The position numbers were made by a program, and so were the translations under genes. A model generated the notes under the pieces. It saw nothing but the letters and a program-made list of their open reading frames with translations. It was not told where the DNA came from and made no database searches. A stretch of 11,973 nt of DNA, from contig JAGRCC010000864.1 of the NCBI GenBank assembly GCA_020433785.1, positions 1 through 11,973 on the forward strand, written 5' to 3'. Each line of letters opens with the position of its first letter. Within the stretch, counting starts at the first letter, position 1. Shown piece after piece: positions 6,186 to 11,973 of this stretch. The DNA comes from Anaerolineae bacterium (GTDB taxonomy: Bacteria > Chloroflexota > Anaerolineae > 4572-78 > J111).

Positions 6186-8615
6186 GTGAACGAGCAAGAA
6201 CCTTTCATGCCTGAGCCTATCACTGCCACTAAAAAAACACGGCCCGACGTAACCGCCGACCATGAACAGCAATTGCAACGGCTGGCCGAAGAAAATGAGC
6301 GGTATCAGGCGATTATTGCCCAACAGCGTCAAGAATTAGACCAGTTGCAAGCCAATTTATTGGCCGAGAGAGCCAAACTGACCCGTTTTGAAGGCAGTGT
6401 GGGCTGGCTGCTGCTCCGAAAGCTGCAAACCTGGCGAGCCGGCTTGCTGCCGCCCGGCAGTGTTCGCGATCAAGCGTTCGATGATGTGGTTCACGCTCTC
6501 CAAACCCGGCGGTGGCAAGGATTGGCCGAAGCCGGACAGCAGGTGGGGCAAGAAGTCGCCCGCCAGGTCAAGACGCAGTTGTGGCGCTCCTGGTTGCGCC
6601 TGCGCCCGCCGAGTCAGGGCCAGGTCATCCATATCGACGAGCTAAAATCGCGCCCGCCGCTTCAGCCCCATCAAGCCACGGTCGATATCATCATCTGCGT
6701 TCACAACGCGTTGCCGGATGTGCAGCGCTGTTTGGACTCGCTCCACGAGCATACTTCGCCGCCTTATCACCTCATCTTGGTCGATGATGGGAGCGATCCG
6801 TTAACCCGAGATTTCCTGATTCACTACGCGCGTACCAACCCTGACGTCGCCCGGCTGAGAAACGAGACTCCCCAAGGTTACACCCGGGCCGCCAACCAAG
6901 GTCTGGCTCAAACCACGGCGGATTACGTTGTCCTGCTAAATAGCGACACCATCGTCACGCCCGAGTGGCTCGACCGGATGATCGCCTGCGCCGAGTCGGA
7001 TGCGCGCATTGGGCTGGTCGGCCCGCTGTCGAACACCGCCTCCTGGCAGTCCATTCCCGAAGTTGATCAGGCCGGCGATTGGGCCGTCAACCCGCTGCCG
7101 CCGGACGTCACGATTGACGATATGGCTCGCTGGGTGGCCCGCTATTTGGCCCGACTTTACCCATCGCTGCCCTTCCTCAACGGTTTTTGTCTGCTACTCA
7201 AGCGTCAGGTGCTCGATCAAATCGGCCCGTTTGACGAAGAAAATTTTGGAGCCGGCTATGGCGAAGAAAACGATTATGTGCTGACGGCCCGCCAAGCCGG
7301 CTGGCGTTCCGCCCTGGCCGACGATGCCTATGTGTTTCATGCCCAATCTCGCAGCTACTCTCATGAGCGGCGTAAAGCCCTCAGCGAACGGGCCGGAGTT
7401 ATCCTCGCCCAAAAGCATGGCGCAGGCGTCGTTCAGCAGGGGCTGGCCGTATGCCGCCAGGATCGAGTTTTAGAAGGCATCCGGGCGCGCAGCCGGGTTA
7501 TGGTCGCTCGACAGGACGTGCTTTGTCAGGGCCGGGCTCGCTTCAAAGGCAAACGCCTTCTATTTGTTCTGCCCATCGTGGGACCGGGCGGCGGCGCTAA
7601 CGTGGTCATTAACGAGGCGATGGTTATGCAGCAAATGGGCGTCGAGGTGGCCCTGTTTAACCTGACCGGCCACCGCGAAATTTTCGAGCGGAGCTATCCG
7701 CAGTTATCGTTGCCTGTGCGCTACGGTCAAAAAGAAGATTTGGCTGTATGGGCGGCGCAGTATGATGCAGTGATTGCGACCGCCAACTGGGCCGTCGAGT
7801 GGCTGGCGCCGATTACACCGCAGCATGGCCAGCCGGTGCTGGGCTATTACGTACAGGAGTTTGAGCCGTACATTTACCCGCCGGGCAGTTCGGATTATGA
7901 ACGGGCTAAAGCATCTTACACGCTGATCCCCGACTTGGTCCGGTTTACCAAAACCGGTTGGACTCGCCAGGAGGTCAAAGCTCAAACCGGGGCCGACTGC
8001 CATGAAGTCGGCGTCAGCGTCGATATCGATCTATTCCGCCCCCGGCCTCGGTCCGGATCGGACTGGCCGGAGCGTCCTTTGAATATTGTGGCGATGGTCC
8101 GCCCTCGACCACCCTACCGCAACGCCCGGTTGACGATGGAAATCTTGCATCAAATTGCCCGCCAATACCCTTCGCAGGCGAGGATTATCATTTTCGGCAT
8201 CGCCTTAGAGAATCCGGAATTTTCCGATTTACCTCACGACTTTGCCTGGAATTTAGCCGGCGTATTAACCCAAACCCAGGTCGCGCGTCTGCTGAACGAG
8301 GCCGATATCTTCGTCGATTTTTCATCGCATCAAGCGATGGGCCTGACCGCCTTGGAAGCGATGGCCTGCGGGGCGGCTGTAGTGGTGCCGGCTCGGGGGG
8401 GCGCGGCCAGCTTCGCTCGCTGCGAAGAAAACAGTTTGGTCGTCGATACCACCTCGCCCGAAGCGTGCCGCGCCGCCGTCAGCCGTTTAATCGAAGACGA
8501 TGTGCTGCGTTTGAAATTACAACAGCAAGCCCTGCGCGATGTGGGCGAATTCTACCTGGAGCGGGCGGCTTTCAACATCTTATCCACACTGTTCGAGCCG
8601 ACCGAGCGCTTATGA
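6186..8615 (+). CDS. Bifunctional glycosyltransferase: coiled coil, GT2 domain and WsaF-like GT4 domain
   Basis: An 809-residue fusion of two glycosyltransferases. Residues 24-67 form a Gln/Glu/Leu-rich coiled coil, then a Trp/Arg-rich amphipathic stretch (72-93). The GT2 domain spans about 165-395: VDIIICVHN (166-174), LVDDGSD (198-204), LLNSD (250-254, DxD equivalent), LNGFCLLLKR (331-340), GYGEENDY (357-364, catalytic acids). The GT4 domain spans about 455-790: GPGGGANVV (466-474, donor-binding glycine loop), YYVQEFEPYIYPPGS (554-568) and HQAMGLTALEAMACG (715-729). The YYVQEFEP block resembles WsaF-type rhamnosyltransferases, so rhamnose transfer is possible but unproven. The usual first Glu of the GT4 EX7E motif is Gln716; Glu724 remains. 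Cytoplasmic, probably membrane-associated. Start is GTG 6186 or ATG 6207; neither has a strong ribosome site. It overlaps the next gene as ATGA. Confidence 0.92.
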   Translation: MNEQEPFMPEPITATKKTRPDVTADHEQQLQRLAEENERYQAIIAQQRQELDQLQANLLAERAKLTRFEGSVGWLLLRKLQTWRAGLLPPGSVRDQAFDDVVHALQTRRWQGLAEAGQQVGQEVARQVKTQLWRSWLRLRPPSQGQVIHIDELKSRPPLQPHQATVDIIICVHNALPDVQRCLDSLHEHTSPPYHLILVDDGSDPLTRDFLIHYARTNPDVARLRNETPQGYTRAANQGLAQTTADYVVLLNSDTIVTPEWLDRMIACAESDARIGLVGPLSNTASWQSIPEVDQAGDWAVNPLPPDVTIDDMARWVARYLARLYPSLPFLNGFCLLLKRQVLDQIGPFDEENFGAGYGEENDYVLTARQAGWRSALADDAYVFHAQSRSYSHERRKALSERAGVILAQKHGAGVVQQGLAVCRQDRVLEGIRARSRVMVARQDVLCQGRARFKGKRLLFVLPIVGPGGGANVVINEAMVMQQMGVEVALFNLTGHREIFERSYPQLSLPVRYGQKEDLAVWAAQYDAVIATANWAVEWLAPITPQHGQPVLGYYVQEFEPYIYPPGSSDYERAKASYTLIPDLVRFTKTGWTRQEVKAQTGADCHEVGVSVDIDLFRPRPRSGSDWPERPLNIVAMVRPRPPYRNARLTMEILHQIARQYPSQARIIIFGIALENPEFSDLPHDFAWNLAGVLTQTQVARLLNEADIFVDFSSHQAMGLTALEAMACGAAVVVPARGGAASFARCEENSLVVDTTSPEACRAAVSRLIEDDVLRLKLQQQALRDVGEFYLERAAFNILSTLFEPTERL

Positions 8616-9736
8616 CCCGGCCCCGAATCCACATTCTCTATGAGCACGGTTCCGACCGGCGACCGTTTGGCAGCGCTTATATTCGCTTGCTGCGCCCTTT
8701 AACCCATCCTCATCTGCAACCGGCCTTCGACGTCACGGCCGGACTTGATTACGCCGGTCAGCCCGTCGAGGCCGTCATCGTCGATCGCCTCTGGCGGCCC
8801 GATATCTCGCCGGATTTGGCGCGGTCGCTGCTGGCCAAGGTGCGGGCCGGAGCCGCCAAATTCATCTATACTTTGGATGATAGTTTTTTCGACCTGCCGG
8901 GCGAAGTCAAAGATTGGGAGCCGACCGATGACCGGCTGGCCGTGGTGCGTCTTTTCCTGACGGCGGCTGATGGCATTATCGTCACCACGCCCGCCCTGAA
9001 AAACAAGTTTGCCGATTTCAACCCCAACATCGTGGTGCTGCCCCACGCCTTGGATGAACGCTTGCTGCCGCCTCGTCGATTTGACTCGGAAAATGGTCAC
9101 TCGCCTCATCCGCAGCCGGCCAAGCGAGCCGGTTTTCTGGCCCGATTGGGCGTTAGGCCCCAGCGCCGGAAAGTTATCGGCTATATGGGTACGCTCACTC
9201 ACGACAACGATTTGCTGATGATCCGGTCCGCGCTGCAAGCCGTGGCCGAACGCCATCCTGGCCAACTGGAACTTCAGCTCGTGGGCGGTTTTCGCCGGCC
9301 CGATACGATACAGTCGCTCAAGCAACTGCCGTTGCGGGTGGTTCGGCATAAGCTCAAGCACAGTGAGTACCCCGATTTTATGGAGTGGTTCACCCGGAAC
9401 CTCCACTGGGATGTCGCCATCGCGCCGCTGGCCGACACCCCGTTCAACCGGTGCAAATCGGATATCAAGTTTTTGGACTATTGCGCCTTGGGAACCGCCG
9501 GGATTTTTAGCAAAGTTCCGGCTTATGAAGCCTCGGTTCGACACCGCGAAACCGGCTGGTTGGTGGATAATCACCCTGATGCCTGGCGTGAGGCCTTGGA
9601 AACGCTGTTGTTTGACGACAGCCTCAGAACACACATTACCCAAAAGGCCGACCAATACCTTTTTTCAGAACGCAGCGTCGGCCAACGCAGCGCCGACTGG
9701 CGGCAGTCGATCAATACCCTCCTGAACCATGTCTAG
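8612..9736 (+). CDS. GT-B fold glycosyltransferase (GT4-like)
   Basis: A 374-residue cytoplasmic glycosyltransferase. The N-terminal domain starts RIHILYEHGSDRRPFGSAYI (5-24) with a glycine near the acceptor side, followed by a Rossmann-like series: VEAVIVDRLW (52-61), KFIYTLDDSFFD (83-94), ADGIIVTTPALK (119-130) and VVLPHALDE (141-149). The C-terminal donor domain begins VIGYMGTLTHDND (188-200), then LELQLVGG (219-226), WDVAIAPLADTPFNRCKSD (266-284) and FLDYCALG (287-294). In this subgroup a Lys-Ser-Asp block stands near where classical GT4 enzymes carry EX7E. I chose ATG 8612, which overlaps the previous stop codon as ATGA; the frame stays open upstream to GTG 8465, but that extra 49 residues lies wholly over the preceding gene and looks unlike protein. 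It overlaps the GT-C gene downstream by 8 bp. Sugar unknown. Confidence 0.87.
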   Translation: MTRPRIHILYEHGSDRRPFGSAYIRLLRPLTHPHLQPAFDVTAGLDYAGQPVEAVIVDRLWRPDISPDLARSLLAKVRAGAAKFIYTLDDSFFDLPGEVKDWEPTDDRLAVVRLFLTAADGIIVTTPALKNKFADFNPNIVVLPHALDERLLPPRRFDSENGHSPHPQPAKRAGFLARLGVRPQRRKVIGYMGTLTHDNDLLMIRSALQAVAERHPGQLELQLVGGFRRPDTIQSLKQLPLRVVRHKLKHSEYPDFMEWFTRNLHWDVAIAPLADTPFNRCKSDIKFLDYCALGTAGIFSKVPAYEASVRHRETGWLVDNHPDAWREALETLLFDDSLRTHITQKADQYLFSERSVGQRSADWRQSINTLLNHV

Positions 9737-11054
9737 ATTGCTGTATTTACTCTTGGCTTTAGCTTTGGTCCGTGGCGTGATGTACGCCATTCTCATCCCT
9801 CCCTGGCAAGCTCCTGATGAGCCGGGCCAATTCGAGCGGGCCAAAGCGGCGTTATCCGCTCAGGAGTGGGTCAGCACCTCCGCAAACGGCCCGGCTTGGT
9901 ATGACGACCTGAGCCAATCGTTATTTACCTTTCCCATGTGGGATTTTTTAGATGCGGAGCGTCCCACCTATAAGGCCGGCCAACCGTTGAGTCGCTACAT
10001 CATTCTCTATAATGAAGCGTACGAGGGGCAATACGGCAGCCGGCCCACCTATGCCGCCATTGGCTGGCCGATTATGTTGGCCCCTGAGTCACCCATTGTT
10101 TGGCAACTGTATCTGGTCAGATTAAATACCGTGCTGATGAGCGTAATCGTCATTTATCTGACCTATCGCCTTGTCGAAACCATTTTTCCCCACAATCGCT
10201 TCTTGATCCTGGGTGTGCCGCTGCTTGTTTTGTTTAATCCTCAGCACACGCACTTAATGTCAACGGTCAACAACGGCAACCTGGCCGAACTGCTGGCTAC
10301 GGCGACGTTGTATTTTGTCGTGCGGGGCCTGATGCGCGGATTCTCTTGGCCGGTGGTGCTGGCGATGTTGGCCTGTGCGCTGGTGGCGATGTGGGCCAAG
10401 GCGACGGCCTATTTTTTACCTTTTGCTATTGCCACTATTGGCTTGTTTTATTTATGGCGCCATCGCCGGCGTTGGTATTGGCTGCTGCCCATCTTTGCTG
10501 TCCTGGCCGGCCTGGGCTATCTTTTTGCTCCGGAACGGTTGAGGATACTCAGTACGTGGGCCTGGCAGGGAATTATCGGGGGACGGTTCCAGTTAGACCC
10601 GGTAGTGCCGATCGATCTATTTCGCAGCTTTTGGGCCTTTCCCGGCTGGGTGAGCGTGGCTCTCCACCCGGTCTGGTATTGGTTGTGGTTATTCGTCTGC
10701 CTTTTGGCGGTGGTTGGTTGGGGCGTTTTTTTGGTAAGACAGCGACATCTCATTTTTTCGGACCAAACCCGGCCGCAACTGCAAGCTCTGACCGCTCTGG
10801 CAGTGGCGACCGTGGTGGCCGTCAGCGTCCCCCTGGTGTGGAGTGCGATAACGAATACCATTGTTTATCGTCAAGGCCGTTCGATCTATCCGGTTATTGT
10901 GCCGATTAGCTTGTTTCTGGTACTGGGCTGGTATCAGTTCGTCCCGGCAGGCTGGCGCAAACAGGCGCTGGTGACCCTGGCCGCCGCCCTGGTTTTGTTC
11001 GACGCGCTGGTGTTGTTTGCTTACGCTGTGCCCTTTTTCTATTCGCGCTACTAA
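9729..11054 (+). CDS. Multi-pass membrane protein, GT-C/DUF2142-like glycosyltransferase, copy 2
   Basis: A 441-residue integral membrane protein with about ten hydrophobic helices, paralogous to the protein at 4667-6079. Shared features are LVRG (13-16), IPPWQAPDEPGQFERAK (23-39) with the Asp-Glu pair at 30-31, a central 'FRSFWAFPGW' region, QGRSIYPVIVP (382-392) and 'LFDALVL' near the end. In the GT-C group the Asp-Glu in the first outer loop is the presumed catalytic site, using a lipid-linked sugar donor outside the cytoplasm. Divergence from the first copy is large, so the duplication is old or the two were acquired separately and may prefer different donors or acceptors. ATG 9729 overlaps the preceding gene by 8 bp (ATGTCTAG), the same overlap length as in the minus-strand pair. 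Its stop overlaps the stop of the convergent downstream gene by 4 bp. Confidence 0.83.
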   Translation: MSRLLYLLLALALVRGVMYAILIPPWQAPDEPGQFERAKAALSAQEWVSTSANGPAWYDDLSQSLFTFPMWDFLDAERPTYKAGQPLSRYIILYNEAYEGQYGSRPTYAAIGWPIMLAPESPIVWQLYLVRLNTVLMSVIVIYLTYRLVETIFPHNRFLILGVPLLVLFNPQHTHLMSTVNNGNLAELLATATLYFVVRGLMRGFSWPVVLAMLACALVAMWAKATAYFLPFAIATIGLFYLWRHRRRWYWLLPIFAVLAGLGYLFAPERLRILSTWAWQGIIGGRFQLDPVVPIDLFRSFWAFPGWVSVALHPVWYWLWLFVCLLAVVGWGVFLVRQRHLIFSDQTRPQLQALTALAVATVVAVSVPLVWSAITNTIVYRQGRSIYPVIVPISLFLVLGWYQFVPAGWRKQALVTLAAALVLFDALVLFAYAVPFFYSRY

Positions 11055-11767
11055 AGCGCCAATTTCACCAACCGCCAGAAAAAGACCCCCAGCAGCCCGC
11101 CATAAATCAGCAGCGTCGCCCCGTAAAAACCGGCCCGACCGAACAAGCCGGGCCGCTGCCGGGTTAGCTGCTCGGCTAAAACGCTAAACTTCTCCCCGGC
11201 GCTCAACTCATAACAGGTCCGAAAAGCGATATCGGCCGGCACCGGCATTGATCCAAAAAACGCCGTACCCGGCATATACACATTCCGTTCGATCCCGCCC
11301 ACAGTCACCGCCTGTTCAGCGGCGGCTTCCGGCGCGGCCAAAGCGATCAAATACCGCTTCTGACCGGACGTATCAATCGGCGGCAGATTAAAGCGATACC
11401 ACATGTGATTTTGAACAGCATTGGCCTTCGTTGTTGTATGAAACACTTCGACTCCGCCCGCCAGAGGATTTTCCGGCTCGCCGTCTAACGCTAACAGCCG
11501 CAGCGAAACCGGCGGTGTAGGCTGCCGGTTGTACGTCAAAAACATCACGTCGATCCGGTTGAGGCCATCCCTCGGCGCGACAAAAGTTTGGCCGATCACC
11601 CGTTCGCCGAACAGTTTTTGCGCGGTGGTCGGCGCTTCATTGTTATTAAACAACTGCCCTTCACAGGCCATTTGATCGAACAGCGATAGCCCAATAACCC
11701 CTAACCCGATCACGACCAGGCCAAGAACAATCACTAGCGTAAGCGTTTTGATATTCCGGATGTTCAT
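11051..11767 (-). CDS. Two-helix extracytoplasmic protein of unknown function, copy 2
   Basis: A 238-residue homologue of the protein at 3880-4674, from no family I can name. An N-terminal hydrophobic helix (about 9-30) looks like a signal anchor; residues 31-210 form a polar, strand-rich domain; a second helix (about 213-232) ends in a short basic tail. The shared landmarks are QTFVAPRDGLNRIDVMF (60-76), LPPIDTSGQKRY (128-139), DIAFRTCYEL (179-188), PGLFG-x3-FY (206-215) and YGGLL (222-226). Three Cys residues (35, 185 and the neighbourhood of none other conserved) do not form an obvious motif. Unlike copy 1 it is not co-transcribed with its GT-C neighbour but lies convergent to it, sharing 4 bp of stop codons. 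The start ATG 11765-11767 has GGGAG just upstream (11775 to 11771), the clearest ribosome site in the window. The hairpin repeats at 11801-11889 lie in its 5' region. Confidence 0.83.
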   Translation of the reverse strand: MNIRNIKTLTLVIVLGLVVIGLGVIGLSLFDQMACEGQLFNNNEAPTTAQKLFGERVIGQTFVAPRDGLNRIDVMFLTYNRQPTPPVSLRLLALDGEPENPLAGGVEVFHTTTKANAVQNHMWYRFNLPPIDTSGQKRYLIALAAPEAAAEQAVTVGGIERNVYMPGTAFFGSMPVPADIAFRTCYELSAGEKFSVLAEQLTRQRPGLFGRAGFYGATLLIYGGLLGVFFWRLVKLAL

Positions 11768-11800
11768 TCACTCCCAGATACAGCAACGACAATGAAAATC

Positions 11801-11889
11801 AACAGGAGCGACAAAGCTTGCTTTGTCAACAGGAGCGTCAAAGTTTGCTTTGTCATTCACAGACATGTCAAAGTTTACTTTGACGCTCC
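11801..11889. repeat. Intergenic hairpin-repeat cluster (two 27-bp tandem copies plus an inverted copy)
   Basis: Two adjacent 27-bp units, 11801-11827 and 11828-11854, differ at two positions; each is AACAGGAGCG followed by a small hairpin. The hairpins are GACAAAG/CTTTGTC (11810-11827, 4-base loop), GTCAAAG/CTTTGTC (11837-11854, one mismatch) and GTCAAAG/CTTTGAC (11867-11884, perfect). In addition GGAGCGTCAAAG (11832-11843) is exactly complementary to CTTTGACGCTCC (11878-11889), so the last part folds as one larger inverted repeat. This looks like a repetitive extragenic palindrome or small non-autonomous element rather than a terminator, as no T-run follows. It lies upstream of the 11767 gene. 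Confidence 0.7.
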
Positions 11890-11973
11890 AGGTCTGCATT
11901 TTCAAAAGGCGGTAAAGCCTACAACATCTGCCCTACAACACCTCGCCATTGGGCCGGCGGCGTAAGAACTGGC
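11890..11973. other. Right-edge intergenic DNA without a recognised gene
   Basis: No convincing coding frame is seen here. CCTACAACA occurs twice, at 11918-11926 and 11932-11940, 14 bp apart, and AGGC/GCCT (11907-11920) forms a tiny dyad. On the minus strand short open frames reach the edge but end in stops near 11902 to 11920 and match nothing I know. The stretch may be part of the same repeated element as the hairpins to its left, or the promoter side of the 11767 gene. Confidence 0.35.

Noticed and set aside
8465..8611. 49-residue upstream extension of the GT-B gene from GTG 8465
   Set aside because: It overlaps the well-supported C-terminus of the fusion protein and encodes an Arg/Pro/Cys-rich sequence unlike a protein start; ATG 8612 gives a normal ATGA junction.
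8699..9655. Long 318-codon open frame on the minus strand
   Set aside because: It lies entirely opposite the GT-B glycosyltransferase gene, whose protein has clear domain motifs; the antisense translation shows no recognisable domain and is typical of GC-rich shadow frames.
10346..10909. 187-codon plus-strand frame inside the second GT-C gene
   Set aside because: It is an out-of-frame shadow of a gene with clear membrane helices and conserved motifs; its translation is Gly/Pro-rich without structure.
11801..11889. CRISPR array
   Set aside because: The repeat units are directly adjacent with no spacers, and the third copy is inverted, which does not fit a CRISPR structure.

Overview
This window is a surface-polysaccharide (exopolysaccharide or cell-wall glycan) assembly locus with ten protein genes, the first cut by the window edge. 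No RNA gene, transposase or CRISPR array was seen. The DNA is moderately GC-rich by eye. Start sites mostly lack a strong Shine-Dalgarno, and genes are packed with 4-8 bp overlaps. Together with the long glycosyltransferase fusion and the paired membrane proteins, this suggests an environmental bacterium, most likely Chloroflexota (Anaerolineae-like). That assignment is an impression from protein style, not a proven one.

Layout. (A) 1-3788, plus strand: the tail of a family-2 glycosyltransferase (GT2), a complete GT2, an ExoA-like membrane GT2, and a polyprenyl-phosphate sugar-1-phosphate transferase that should start the lipid-linked glycan. (B) 3880-6079, minus strand: a multi-pass GT-C/DUF2142-like membrane protein, overlapped by a protein with an N-terminal and a C-terminal membrane helix around an extracytoplasmic domain. 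(C) 6080-6185: a divergent control region with three exact-phase 11-bp direct repeats and overlapping promoter-like hexamers. (D) 6186-11054, plus strand: an 809-residue GT2-GT4 fusion, a GT-B glycosyltransferase, and a second GT-C/DUF2142-like protein, all overlapping and probably co-translated. (E) 11051-11767, minus strand: a second copy of the two-helix extracytoplasmic protein, convergent with its GT-C neighbour. (F) 11768-11973: no gene seen; a cluster of hairpin repeats.

Proposed cooperation: the phosphotransferase loads the first sugar on undecaprenyl phosphate; the cytoplasmic GT2, GT4 and GT-B enzymes lengthen the chain; the GT-C proteins add sugars from lipid-linked donors on the outer face of the membrane, each possibly with its two-helix partner. 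No recognisable flippase, nucleotide-sugar synthesis gene or chain-length regulator lies in the window, so the pathway must extend beyond it.

The most notable point is the pair formed by a GT-C protein and a two-helix extracytoplasmic protein. It occurs twice with clear homology of both partners but different gene orientation, which suggests an uncharacterised functional unit.
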